This document shows positions 8,369-16,944 of a DNA stretch of 64,000 bases, in pieces. Where the stretch lies: positions 1 through 64,000 of the forward strand of contig NZ_BMLS01000005.1 in NCBI RefSeq assembly GCF_014645355.1, read 5' to 3'. The DNA comes from Bowmanella pacifica. GTDB taxonomy: Bacteria; Pseudomonadota; Gammaproteobacteria; Enterobacterales; Alteromonadaceae. Both the position numbers and the translations under genes were made by a program. Numbering within the stretch: position 1 is the first letter of the stretch; every line of letters begins with the position of its first letter. The notes beneath the pieces were generated by a model that had not been told where the DNA came from, did no database searches, and saw only the letters and a program-made list of their open reading frames with translations.

Positions 8369-9936
8369 GCTTGTGCTCCTTTGATGTCGAGGTCTAATTT
8401 ATCCTGCTCGGCTTGTTGGGCAAGGGCAGTAGGCCCTTGTTTGGCAAACTTTTGCATTAGGTAAAAACCGATAATAAACATCACCAGGTAGAAACTGGAG
8501 TAAGCAACCAGAGTGATAATGACATCGCTTACAGAGAGATTAGATACCGAGGCGTGTACCGGCAGTACCTCCGCGATGGACCAGGGCTGGCGACCAAACT
8601 CTGCGACAAACCAACCTGCTTCACAGGCGATCCAGGGTAAGGGTAAACTGAACAGTGACGCCTTAAGTAACCAACGCGGCTTGGTAATCTGGTGCTTGGT
8701 GCTATACCAGAAGGCTGCGGCAAAGAGTGCGAGCATTAAAAAGCCGCAGGCTACCATCAAACGGAAACTCCAGAACAGCGGGGCTACCGGAGGAATACTG
8801 TAGTCCACTGCTCGCTGAATAGCCTCCTCGCTGGGGTTGGCCACATTTTTAGTGAAAGGCTCAAGCAGCATGGCATAACCCAAATTGTCCTTGTTTTGTG
8901 CAAAGATGGCCAACTCAGCCTCGCTTGCTTGTCCAGTTTTGACTTTCTCCAGCAGACCATAAGCTTTGGTGCCAGCGATGATCTTGTGTCGGTGCTCTTC
9001 TTTCAGTTCACGGATCCCCATCACTTCTTCATCTAAAGAGCGAGTTGCAATTAGTCCCATCACCCAGGGAATCTTCACGGCATACTCGGTTTTCTCAAGC
9101 TCATCATTGGGGATGCCAAATAGCGTAAAGGCTGCGGGTGCTGGCTGAGTTTCATATTCAGCTTCCACCGCGGCTAATTTCACTTTTTGCACGTCGCCCA
9201 ACTCATAACCGCTCTCATCACCCAGTACAATCACTGACAATATTGAGGCCAGGCCGAAGCTGGAAGCAATGGCGAAAGAGCGGCGAGCAAAGGCTATTTC
9301 ACGGCCTTTAAGCAGGTAGTAACTGGAAATCGCCAGAATAAACATGGCACCAGTGACATAACCGGCCGACACAGTGTGAACAAACTTCACCTGAGCCACC
9401 GGGTTGAAAATCACCTCGGCAAAGCTGGTCATCTCCATTCGCATGGACTCAATATTGAATTCTGCACCTACCGGGTACTGCATCCAACCATTGGCAATCA
9501 AGATCCACAGAGCTGAGAAGTTCGAGCCGATTGCCACTAGCCAGGTCGTGGCAAGGTGCTTGACCTTGGACATTTTGTCCCAGCCAAAGAAAAACAGGCC
9601 GACAAAGGTCGACTCCAGGAAGAACGCCATTAACCCTTCAATGGCTAGCGGTGCGCCAAATATGTCGCCTACATAGTGTGAGTAGTAGGCCCAGTTCATG
9701 CCAAACTGGAACTCCATGGTCAGACCGGTGGCCACACCCAGCGCAAAGTTAATGCCAAACAGCTTGCCCCAGAACTTGGTCATCTGTTTGTATATCTCCT
9801 TGCCGGTCATAACATAGACCGACTCCATAATGGCTAGCAAAAAGCTTAAGCCCAGCGTCAGCGGCACGAAGATAAAGTGGAACATTGCCGTCAGTGCAAA
9901 CTGCCAGCGCGAAAGTTCGATGAGTGTTTCGTTCAT
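8365..9936 (-). CDS. cydA: Cytochrome bd ubiquinol oxidase subunit I
   Basis: Heme-bearing, quinol-oxidising subunit of cytochrome bd. The 523-residue chain keeps the heme b595 ligand (His20 in MFHFIFVPL, equal to E. coli His19), a His near 187 (KFVHTVSAGY) for b558, and the C-terminal GRQPWSIAEVLPV block. The Q-loop region is of the long type seen in proteobacterial enzymes. I use the ATG at 9936 because GAGGG lies 7 nt upstream; an in-frame TTG six bases earlier is less likely. First gene of cydABXDC, with a candidate sigma-54 promoter about 80 bp upstream. Confidence 0.97.
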   Translation of the reverse strand: MNETLIELSRWQFALTAMFHFIFVPLTLGLSFLLAIMESVYVMTGKEIYKQMTKFWGKLFGINFALGVATGLTMEFQFGMNWAYYSHYVGDIFGAPLAIEGLMAFFLESTFVGLFFFGWDKMSKVKHLATTWLVAIGSNFSALWILIANGWMQYPVGAEFNIESMRMEMTSFAEVIFNPVAQVKFVHTVSAGYVTGAMFILAISSYYLLKGREIAFARRSFAIASSFGLASILSVIVLGDESGYELGDVQKVKLAAVEAEYETQPAPAAFTLFGIPNDELEKTEYAVKIPWVMGLIATRSLDEEVMGIRELKEEHRHKIIAGTKAYGLLEKVKTGQASEAELAIFAQNKDNLGYAMLLEPFTKNVANPSEEAIQRAVDYSIPPVAPLFWSFRLMVACGFLMLALFAAAFWYSTKHQITKPRWLLKASLFSLPLPWIACEAGWFVAEFGRQPWSIAEVLPVHASVSNLSVSDVIITLVAYSSFYLVMFIIGFYLMQKFAKQGPTALAQQAEQDKLDLDIKGAQA

Positions 9937-10016
9937 AGCCAAACCCTCATAGCAGACTCCTTGTGAAGGTGGTGATTGATTTTTTTTAGAGGATTACTCT
10001 CTCATTGTGGGTATCA

Positions 10017-10031
10017 GCAAGTTTTGATCCA
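10017..10031 (-). promoter_or_regulatory. Candidate sigma-54 (-24/-12) promoter for cydA
   Basis: Read leftward the sequence is TGGATCAAAACTTGC, which has the invariant GG and GC exactly ten bases apart and a perfect TTGC -12 element; the -24 element matches TGG but not the following CAC. It lies 80 bp upstream of the cydA ATG. A divergently encoded sigma-54 activator and a palindrome about 110 bp upstream fit the usual enhancer layout. Prediction only. Confidence 0.6.
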
Positions 10032-10129
10032 TATCACCACAGAGGTAAGACATTCGTGTGAATGCGCTATTTTTTCTGCTGAGCGGGGAGATAAACTGGC
10101 ACAAGCTATGATGTTGAAGATGAATGTGA

Positions 10130-10145
10130 CTGACAAAAATGTCAG
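10130..10145. promoter_or_regulatory. Palindromic operator (CTGACA-N4-TGTCAG)
   Basis: Perfect 6-bp inverted repeat with the spacer AAAA. It lies about 110 bp upstream of the candidate sigma-54 promoter of cydA, a normal distance for an activator enhancer. The same core (GACA-AAAA-TGTC) recurs at 10293, next to the regulator gene. Confidence 0.65.
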
Positions 10146-10292
10146 GCTATGATGCGGCGCTTCCCTGAAGCGGAGTTTAATTTGCTGGCAGGTGGCGTGT
10201 CCGAAGTGCATCGATTATTAGATAGTCCCGGAGAAGTTATTGTTATCTAGAAGCTTGTTGTTCCGAAGTATCCCTTTTGACTGAGTAGTGAC

Positions 10293-10306
10293 GGACAAAA
10301 ATGTCC
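10293..10306. promoter_or_regulatory. Second palindromic operator (GGACA-N4-TGTCC)
   Basis: Perfect 5-bp inverted repeat with the same AAAA spacer as the site at 10130. It lies about 60 bp before the likely start of the regulator gene, so autoregulation is possible. The first in-frame ATG of that gene falls inside this palindrome, which argues against it as the true start. Confidence 0.6.
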
Positions 10307-10366
10307 TGTGCTTGGTTTGTCAATTGTGTCAGTATTTGCTTGGTGTTATTGACATATATGGCGTTT

Positions 10367-11656
10367 ATGAACCTTTCGATTATCCAATCCATGATAGATG
10401 CTCTGGATAAACCAGCCATTTTTATTCGCCCGGATTATTCTATCCAGGCAGTAAATCGTGCCTACCTGGACACTTATAAACAGCCGGTCAAGCTTGGTCA
10501 TAGCCGCTGTCATGAAATTTCTCATCACCTGGCTGAGCCTTGCGATCGTCATGGGGAAGAGTGTCCATTGCTTCATTGTCAGTTGCATGGTCGCAGCACT
10601 AGTGTGGTACACGTGCATCACACCCAGGCAGGGTTACAGCATTGCGATATTCTGATGCGGCCGGTGCAGGATGAAGATGGCATGACCCTTGGATACTTAG
10701 AAATTTTAAACAAGGTGGAATTCGCCGCGGCAGGCGCTGGAGTGAATAAAATGGTTGGGGTATCGGCCTCATTTAACCGCATGCTGAACTTGCTCAATCG
10801 GGCTGCCTCGGCTGATATCAGTGTACTGTTACAGGGCGAAACCGGCACGGGCAAAGAACTGGCGGCCAGAGCCGTGCACGATGCCAGTCATCGTCATGAC
10901 AAACCCTTTGTAATCATCGAATGCACCGGGCTTAGCGAAGCCTTGTTTGAAAGCGAGTTGTTCGGGCATGAAAAAGGTGCGTTTACCGGCGCCAGTCAGG
11001 CCAAAAAAGGCCTAGTGGAGCTGGCCAACGGTGGCACTTTGTTTTTTGATGAAATTGGCGATGTGCCGCTGAATATGCAGGTGAAACTATTACGTCTTCT
11101 GGAGACTCGCACTTTCAGAGCGGTGGGAGGGCTACACCCAAAACGCAGCGATTTTCGTTTGGTCTGTGCATCACATAAAAACCTGCTGGCAATGGTAGAA
11201 GCGGGCGAGTTTCGCCAGGACTTATATTACCGTATTGCCGGATTCCCCATACAGTTACCAGCACTGCGTGAACGACCCGCTGATATCCCTTTGCTGGTGG
11301 AACAGTTTTTACTGACAGGCACAGAGCGCAAGCATTTCTCGCCTGCTGCGATGCAGGCGCTTTGTGCCTATAGCTATCCAGGCAATATCAGAGAGCTGAA
11401 AAGTATTGTTGAGCAGGCAAACCTGGTTGCGAATGAAAGGCAAATTCAACTGGAAGATCTTCCGCAGGTCTGTCAAACGGGTGTCAATGCGCAGCAGCAG
11501 ACAGAGATTCGCAGTTTGGAGGAGCTTGAAGGAGATTACTTAGCACAGCTTTGCGAAAGGTTTTCCGGCAGCTTTGAAGAGCTGGCAAGTGCCCTTGGGG
11601 TGAGCGATAGAACCTTATACCGTAAGTTACACAAGTTTGGTTTACGCTATCGCTAA
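10367..11656 (+). CDS. PAS-domain sigma-54-dependent activator, Fis-type HTH
   Basis: Enhancer-binding transcription activator. From the ATG at 10367 it has 429 residues: an N-terminal PAS-like sensor (about 1-115), an AAA+ domain with Walker A GETGTGKE (157-164), the sigma-54 contact motif GAFTGA (about 204-209), Walker B LFFDEIGD, and a C-terminal Fis-type helix-turn-helix (SFEELASALGVSDRTLYRKL). The PAS domain carries a Cys/His cluster (RCHEISHH, PCDRHGEECPLLHC), so a metal, heme or redox signal is possible. Its divergent position to cydABXDC suggests it controls bd oxidase. The start is uncertain; 10301 and 10358 are other in-frame ATGs and none has a strong ribosome site. Confidence 0.85.
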   Translation: MNLSIIQSMIDALDKPAIFIRPDYSIQAVNRAYLDTYKQPVKLGHSRCHEISHHLAEPCDRHGEECPLLHCQLHGRSTSVVHVHHTQAGLQHCDILMRPVQDEDGMTLGYLEILNKVEFAAAGAGVNKMVGVSASFNRMLNLLNRAASADISVLLQGETGTGKELAARAVHDASHRHDKPFVIIECTGLSEALFESELFGHEKGAFTGASQAKKGLVELANGGTLFFDEIGDVPLNMQVKLLRLLETRTFRAVGGLHPKRSDFRLVCASHKNLLAMVEAGEFRQDLYYRIAGFPIQLPALRERPADIPLLVEQFLLTGTERKHFSPAAMQALCAYSYPGNIRELKSIVEQANLVANERQIQLEDLPQVCQTGVNAQQQTEIRSLEELEGDYLAQLCERFSGSFEELASALGVSDRTLYRKLHKFGLRYR

Positions 11657-11684
11657 CCGGCCAGGATGGATTTCTTTACGCTCT

Positions 11685-11993
11685 TCAGGCCGGTAGTTCA
11701 GGGCAGAACTTATCTTTAAGTAACTGCATAAAACGCAGGGTATCCGGGTCCTTAATGCTGTAGTAGATGGTTTGTGCTTCCTTGCGGCATTGCACTAAAC
11801 CTTGCTCCCGCAATACGGCCAGGTGCTGGGAAAACGCTGAGGCACTGAGGCTGAAGGTGCTGTGCAACTCGCCGACATTCAGCTCTCCGCTGGCCAGTCG
11901 GCAGAGGATCTGCAGTCGGTGCTCGTTACCCAATGAACGAAGAAATGCAGCGGCCTTGCTGGCTTCATCTTGATGCAATTCAATGTTGGTCAT
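11685..11993 (-). CDS. ArsR-family regulator, persulfide-sensor type (YgaV/BigR-like)
   Basis: Winged-helix repressor of 102 residues starting at an ATG with AGGGG before it; the frame is open further upstream but has no better start. The HTH is SLSASAFSQHLAVLREQGLV. It has cysteines at 31 (ILCRLA), 69 (VQCRKE) and 97 (KFCPEL). C31 and C97 sit where the BigR/SqrR/YgaV group has the pair that forms a polysulfide bridge when reactive sulfur is present. Its gene follows a DUF2892 gene by about 50 bp, and rhodanese, sulfite-exporter and persulfide dioxygenase genes lie 5-7 kb away, which supports a sulfur role. Function inferred, not shown. Confidence 0.8.
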   Translation of the reverse strand: MTNIELHQDEASKAAAFLRSLGNEHRLQILCRLASGELNVGELHSTFSLSASAFSQHLAVLREQGLVQCRKEAQTIYYSIKDPDTLRFMQLLKDKFCPELPA

Positions 11994-12042
11994 GGTTGCC
12001 CCTATACAACAAGCGCGGCACGCACAGGTGCCGCACAATCTT

Positions 12043-12261
12043 TTATTTACCAGCCCTGGCCAGTTCTGCTTCGGTTTTAAATCCGAATACCTTACGCAGT
12101 ACAATGGTTGCCGGACAGAAACCGGTAAAGGACTGCTGGAATAAATTGGCACCGATAAATACGGTAAACCAGACAAAGTTGGGGTGTACCCAGACCGTCA
12201 AGGCGACGGATAATAGCACCATAAAGCCGGCAAAGGCAGTCAGGGCTCGTTCTGCACTCAT
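12043..12261 (-). CDS. DUF2892 (YgaP-type transmembrane) protein
   Basis: Small inner-membrane protein of 72 residues with two hydrophobic helices (ALTAFAGFMVLLSVALTVW and FVWFTVFIGANLFQQSFTG) and the family's FCPATIVLRKVFG ending. The same domain is fused to rhodanese in E. coli YgaP, where it sits next to the ArsR-type ygaV. GAGGAG precedes the ATG at 12261. It is the first gene of a two-gene unit with the ArsR regulator. Exact biochemical role is unknown. Confidence 0.8.
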   Translation of the reverse strand: MSAERALTAFAGFMVLLSVALTVWVHPNFVWFTVFIGANLFQQSFTGFCPATIVLRKVFGFKTEAELARAGK

Positions 12262-12330
12262 TTTACTTCTCCTCAAAGTGAATTGTTGTTGAACGCTGTG
12301 TGGCTAGTTTAAACCTCTGTACCGTCAACC

Positions 12331-13590
12331 TCAGAAGCTGTATCTGGCACGCAGCCAGGCGTTATTGTTGTCTTTGAACTGGCCAAAGAAGCTGTGCTGT
12401 TTTTCGGCGAAAAACAGATTAAATCCCGCCGCCCATGACCAGTTATCGTCCAGTCGATGATGTAAACTGGGGCGCAGATAACCATCTTGGTCGGAAGGCG
12501 AGTAGAAGCTAAACAGCGATAAGGTCAGATCGTCCGAGGCATTGCGCCAGGTGAGCCGGTTGGTCAGCACCACCCGATTCTGCTCCTTTTCCCATTGTGG
12601 AAAAGGTGAATTAGCTAACAGGGCCGCATGATCTTGAGTGTGTTCGAGGTACAATTGAAAGCCGCCGGTTAAACGTGTCAACAGCTCCTGTTCATACCCC
12701 AGCAATACGCGCCATTGGCTGTTCGCTATATTGGGATTGTCGCCGTTTTCGTCCTCCCGGCTATCATGGAATGCCAGCTCCGCATTGAATAAACCCGCTC
12801 CTAACGCCTGGCGAACTGAGGCACCTAGCACCCGCAGACGACCGAAGGTTGGCAGCCCTTGAGAACTTATACTCTCCGGACTCTTGCTATAGCCATCATA
12901 GGCGTAAAAGGCCATCTCCCGGCCATCGAAGTTCTTGAACAGCCTAAGCGCCCATTCGTCCGAACTTGGTGTGAGGGCATTAAAGCCTGGCGCTATAATG
13001 CCTCCGGCCCATGGATTAAAGAACGAAAAGTAGTCGCCATTAATATAGTTATCCGGGTCAAACTTTGGCGTCCATACCAGGTCGATATTCGCCAGGTCAA
13101 AATAACCGGACACCTTTAGGGCATCAGAGGGCGCTTTAAGGTATTCATCGTGGCGGCCGGTAAAAAAGGATTGCCAGTCTTTGGGAAACAGGTCGTTTAA
13201 AAACACATAGTCGCCGGTTCCCCAGGTAAGAATTTGTCGTCCTGCTTTAACATCTATATGTTGGCCAAGACTAAAGGTGGCCGACAGCTCACGAAACTGG
13301 CCGCGCCATTGTTGCTGAACACCGTCATACCAGCCATCCGCTTTGGCGGTGACAGCAACCTGCTGCCACTGTGTGCTTTTCTCCAATCTAAGTCTGGCAT
13401 CGGCCATACTGATGCGCGGATTCCAGAGGCTGGATGTAAGCCTGCTGCCCACTGCCAGTTCAGCAAAACCTTGTACCGGCAGGGCGACGCTGTCTTCTTC
13501 CCAGTCCATATCCCAGTCGTCCTGCGGCGGCTCTTGTGCCGCCACGCTAAAGCTGACTAAGAGCGCAAGTAACCTGATACGCGTCATCAT
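12331..13590 (-). CDS. Outer-membrane beta-barrel protein of an MMPL exporter cluster
   Basis: 419-residue exported protein: a signal peptide (MTRIRLLALLVSFSVAAQ), an acidic Asp/Trp-rich stretch (about 23-35), then alternating beta strands ending in Phe (RARYSF), as outer-membrane barrels do. Internal blocks such as GRQILTWGTGDYVFLNDLFP recall DUF1302 or alginate-export-type barrels, but I cannot assign the family securely. It overlaps the LolA-like gene by 1 nt (TAATG), so it is the third member of a coupled MMPL / LolA-like / barrel unit and may be the outer-membrane exit or acceptor. Confidence 0.7.
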   Translation of the reverse strand: MMTRIRLLALLVSFSVAAQEPPQDDWDMDWEEDSVALPVQGFAELAVGSRLTSSLWNPRISMADARLRLEKSTQWQQVAVTAKADGWYDGVQQQWRGQFRELSATFSLGQHIDVKAGRQILTWGTGDYVFLNDLFPKDWQSFFTGRHDEYLKAPSDALKVSGYFDLANIDLVWTPKFDPDNYINGDYFSFFNPWAGGIIAPGFNALTPSSDEWALRLFKNFDGREMAFYAYDGYSKSPESISSQGLPTFGRLRVLGASVRQALGAGLFNAELAFHDSREDENGDNPNIANSQWRVLLGYEQELLTRLTGGFQLYLEHTQDHAALLANSPFPQWEKEQNRVVLTNRLTWRNASDDLTLSLFSFYSPSDQDGYLRPSLHHRLDDNWSWAAGFNLFFAEKQHSFFGQFKDNNNAWLRARYSF

Positions 13591-14381
13591 TAGTCCCTCA
13601 GATTAAGCCAGTCCCGGGGAGGGGTACGCAAACTGCGTTCAGAGAAAATATCCTCAGGTAGGCCAAGATCGTATTTAATAAAGCGAAATTGCATTTCGGT
13701 CTGACCGCCACTCAGTAAATCCTGTACTCTGGAATGCGTTACCGTGGGGTGGCCGTCAATATTCTCTACCTTGAGAGCGTCGACTTGTCGGTATTGGCGC
13801 CCCTGATTATCAAAAAAGCGAATTTGTACCGGCAACATACTGGCTTTATCGATCTTCACTTCATAGCGACTGAATTCTACCGAGGCTGGATCCTTGGCTT
13901 TGCCCTCCAGAAGATAGTGATCGTCGTTTTGCGTCAGTAAGCTAAAATCATCCAGCTCGGTGTTGCGCCCAGAGACATCTTCATAGAAGAAATGTGAGCC
14001 AACAAAGGACGTTCGCTTATCACCGGCCGAAATGCGCTTAACCAAGTCCAAGCCAGGTAAGTACAGCCAGCGGTCATCATCGCTGTCAGTGTGCTTGACC
14101 ACTCTGAATACCGTATCGCGAACGTCGGCCGGTTGGGAAAAGAACACCATCATATCCTGCGCGCCGCCATCGACCTGGTCGCGTCGCAAAATGGTGAACT
14201 GGCGCATCTGTTTGCGACCCTGATTGTCGGTGATGATCATGCGCGCCGCACTGCGGCCGTCATCACCAGCATAATAGGCTGTCAGCTCGGCTTGCTTGAC
14301 GATATCGCGAGCCTCTTGGGCTTGAATGGGACTGGCCAAAGACAGACCGCTCAGAAGTAAAAAAACTGCGTTTTTCATCAT
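13590..14381 (-). CDS. Outer-membrane lipoprotein-sorting protein-like (LolA-like)
   Basis: Periplasmic protein of about 263 residues with a cleavable signal peptide (KNAVFLLLSGLSLASPIQAQ) and the half-barrel domain of the LolA-like family that accompanies MMPL transporters. Typical blocks are DMMVFFSQPADVRDTVFRV, DDRWLYLPGLDLVKRISAGDKRTSFVGSHFFYED and a C-terminal LPEDIFSERSLR. AAGGAG lies before a double ATG (14381/14378). It follows the MMPL gene by 12 bp. The likely role is to receive a lipid-like molecule from the transporter and carry it across the periplasm; this is inferred from the family. Confidence 0.82.
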   Translation of the reverse strand: MMKNAVFLLLSGLSLASPIQAQEARDIVKQAELTAYYAGDDGRSAARMIITDNQGRKQMRQFTILRRDQVDGGAQDMMVFFSQPADVRDTVFRVVKHTDSDDDRWLYLPGLDLVKRISAGDKRTSFVGSHFFYEDVSGRNTELDDFSLLTQNDDHYLLEGKAKDPASVEFSRYEVKIDKASMLPVQIRFFDNQGRQYRQVDALKVENIDGHPTVTHSRVQDLLSGGQTEMQFRFIKYDLGLPEDIFSERSLRTPPRDWLNLRD

Positions 14382-14393
14382 CAATTCTCCTTA

Positions 14394-16922
14394 TCAGGCT
14401 TTAAACAGCCAGGGACGTAACAGGCTTACCAGCGACGGCAGCATAATCAGTGTTACCAGCGCCGAAATGGCCATGATGCTGGCTAGAAATACTCCTACTG
14501 TAATGTAGGGCACTAGTGGCGCAAACAGCAGCGGCGTAAAGCCCATGGCGATAACGATGGCGTTGCGGCTGATGGCCCGGGCCGGTTCTTCAAACATCAG
14601 CGACAAGGTGGTTTGCCAATCTTTATGCTCGGCCCAGGTGGCGCGAAAGCGCTCAATAAAGTGTATGGCAAAGTCCACCGATAAGCCCAAGGTCAGTGAT
14701 GAGAGCACGGCAATGGGCATGTCATAGTCTTTACCAATCCAGCCGATAAGGCCGTATATCAAGCTGATGGTCAGGGTGAGTGGCAGCATGGCCAGAATGC
14801 CGAATGCCAGTGAACGGAACAGCACAACCATCATCACCAATACCATAACAAAGGCGCCAATCAGACTATCCAGCATGCCCGCTACCATTTCTTGCTGCCA
14901 CACCACGTTCAGGTAAGCTTTACCTGCCCAGTCCAACTTCATATCTGCCGGCAGAGGGTTGGCCTGCACATAGTCTTCAACCAGTTTGACCACCCCAGTC
15001 ATATCTTGATTGTCGCCACTGGTCAGTTGCAGCCAGATCAGGCTTTGACGGTAGTCCGGGGTAACAAAATGCCAGAGATCTTGTGGGCGATGCGATGACT
15101 GGTATTGCAGTAAGGTTTGCGCCACCCCATTGGCTGACTCAGGCAAGACAAAATCCGTTTGGTTGCCAGAGCGCAGTTCGCGATTCACTGTTTTAACCAC
15201 ATCCGACAGGCTGTTTGATTTACCTACTAAACCACTGTCTTGCAGGTGAAGTTGCAACTGACTCATGTAATCCAACACCGACGGGGATAAGAAGCGCTTG
15301 GATTGACTGGATAAGGCTTCCAGTGTGCTTTGTGCAGCCAACAGCTGATCCAGTTCGTATTCGTCACTCAGTTCGAAAGATTTATCATCAACGGCCAGCA
15401 ACAAAGCCGGCAGGGTGTTGCTGTTGTGTTCTAAGGCCTCGGCTTGTTGACGCAACCAGGAGCGGGTTTCCTCTGATATTTGCTTATCTTCAGCCACGTT
15501 GGCGATAGCCTGAATAGCCTTATGGTTAACATTATGGGTATCACTCAAGACTAAAAAGGCGTCATAAGTACCGGCAAAGTGTTCATTTAAGACGCGATCG
15601 GCAATACGTAATTCATGGTCAGACTTGAACCAGCGTACCGGGTTATCATTGATATTAATCATGTTGATGCCGTATACCGACAAGCCAAATAGTGCGGCAA
15701 AGCCTAATAACCAGAGTTTGGCATGGCTGCCGGCCAGTTTACCTAAGGTGCGCAATGCTGGGGTAAGTTTAGAGTCGGCCTCTTTAGGCAGCTTTTCTAA
15801 CAGGCGGCTTAGAGACTTATCGCTTAAACCTGACAGATAAGCAGGCACAAAAATGACGGTAAGCAAAAAGGCCAGCATAATGCCGCTGCCCACAAAGGCG
15901 CCGAACACCTGAACCGGTGGAATCGGGGTTAGCATCAAGGACAGGAAACCCACGGTGGAGGTAACCGAGGTAAATAACATAGGGGTAAACAGGTGTCCCA
16001 TTACCTGGCGAATGGTGTCACTGGCTTGCTGCCCAGGCTTATGCCGGTCAGCAAATTCCGACAGAATATGTACCGAGTCCACCACGGCGATGGGCATCAG
16101 GAAAATAGCGATCATGGAAGACATGATATGTACGGTGAAGCCCATACCTATGAGCGCCCCCATAGTGATCATAACAGTGGCCATAGCCACGATCATGGCG
16201 GGCAGGATAAAGGGCACATTGCGAAAGAAAACCCACAAAAGCAGGAAAATCGTCAGTCCCGCCAGGGGTGCAGAGATACCCATCTGGACAAACATCTCAT
16301 AGCCGAACCTGTCCTCTGCCACAGGCAGGCCTGTGATATGCCAGTCATCCTGACTAGCTAAAGTGGCAATATGGGCTTTGAGATCGCGGGCAATGGCGTA
16401 GCTTTGATTTTTGTCGACTATGGGCACATACAAGGCCGCCGCTTTACCATCACCGGAGACCAGCGTGTTACGTAGCAGCGGCAGTTTTTCGGCCTGTGCT
16501 TGAATACGTTTAGCACCAGCAAGATCCGTAGGGGCTGACTTCATCATCCACTCAAAGCGTATGGTACCTGGCTCGGCCTGAGTGATATTGTCTACGTTGG
16601 CCAGAGACATCAAATCCGCCTGCACTACACCGTCAATGCCCGTTGCATACTCGGTCAAATCAACCAGTGCAGCCAGTGTTTGCGGGTTGTAGATGCTATG
16701 TTGATTCACCACGCCGACCACAATAGTGTCATGCATGGCAAAGGTGGTTTTTGCCTGATTGTGGAACAGACGCTCGGGATTATTGGCATTGAGCATATTC
16801 TCCGGATCGGTATCGATCTGGATCTTGGGAAGCTGTGCGACGAACGCCAGCGTCAGTAACAGCAAACCCCAATATACCCATTTGCGACGATGGATAGCGA
16901 AGTTCAAAAGTGCGTTGACCAT
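14394..16922 (-). CDS. MMPL/RND-superfamily exporter
   Basis: 842-residue inner-membrane protein of the RND superfamily (MMPL branch). The architecture is duplicated: one helix, a large periplasmic domain (about 35-210), five helices, a second periplasmic domain (about 420-630) and five more helices. The first helix bundle contains MPIAVVDSVHILSEFAD and the second LGLSVDFAIHFIERFR, the paired charged motifs that move protons. GAGG precedes the ATG. First gene of the exporter trio; likely substrate hydrophobic (lipid, hopanoid or similar), not determinable here. Upstream lie a 13-bp palindrome, a 22-bp box and a heptamer repeat. Confidence 0.88.
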   Translation of the reverse strand: MVNALLNFAIHRRKWVYWGLLLLTLAFVAQLPKIQIDTDPENMLNANNPERLFHNQAKTTFAMHDTIVVGVVNQHSIYNPQTLAALVDLTEYATGIDGVVQADLMSLANVDNITQAEPGTIRFEWMMKSAPTDLAGAKRIQAQAEKLPLLRNTLVSGDGKAAALYVPIVDKNQSYAIARDLKAHIATLASQDDWHITGLPVAEDRFGYEMFVQMGISAPLAGLTIFLLLWVFFRNVPFILPAMIVAMATVMITMGALIGMGFTVHIMSSMIAIFLMPIAVVDSVHILSEFADRHKPGQQASDTIRQVMGHLFTPMLFTSVTSTVGFLSLMLTPIPPVQVFGAFVGSGIMLAFLLTVIFVPAYLSGLSDKSLSRLLEKLPKEADSKLTPALRTLGKLAGSHAKLWLLGFAALFGLSVYGINMININDNPVRWFKSDHELRIADRVLNEHFAGTYDAFLVLSDTHNVNHKAIQAIANVAEDKQISEETRSWLRQQAEALEHNSNTLPALLLAVDDKSFELSDEYELDQLLAAQSTLEALSSQSKRFLSPSVLDYMSQLQLHLQDSGLVGKSNSLSDVVKTVNRELRSGNQTDFVLPESANGVAQTLLQYQSSHRPQDLWHFVTPDYRQSLIWLQLTSGDNQDMTGVVKLVEDYVQANPLPADMKLDWAGKAYLNVVWQQEMVAGMLDSLIGAFVMVLVMMVVLFRSLAFGILAMLPLTLTISLIYGLIGWIGKDYDMPIAVLSSLTLGLSVDFAIHFIERFRATWAEHKDWQTTLSLMFEEPARAISRNAIVIAMGFTPLLFAPLVPYITVGVFLASIMAISALVTLIMLPSLVSLLRPWLFKA

Positions 16923-16944
16923 AGGGGCCTCTAATATCAGTAAT

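Noticed and set aside
10049-10060. Third copy of the GACA-N4-TGTC operator (GACATTCGTGTG)
   Set aside because: One half-site is mismatched and the spacer differs, so it is too weak to call.
10301-10366. ATG at 10301 as start of the sigma-54 activator
   Set aside because: The codon lies inside the GGACA-N4-TGTCC palindrome and has no ribosome site. The extra 22 residues are hydrophobic and not part of the PAS domain.
12262-12330. A third copy of the 22-bp box upstream of the DUF2892/ArsR unit
   Set aside because: Only a loose TAGC-ACAC similarity is present, and GTTTAAAC is the only clear symmetry.
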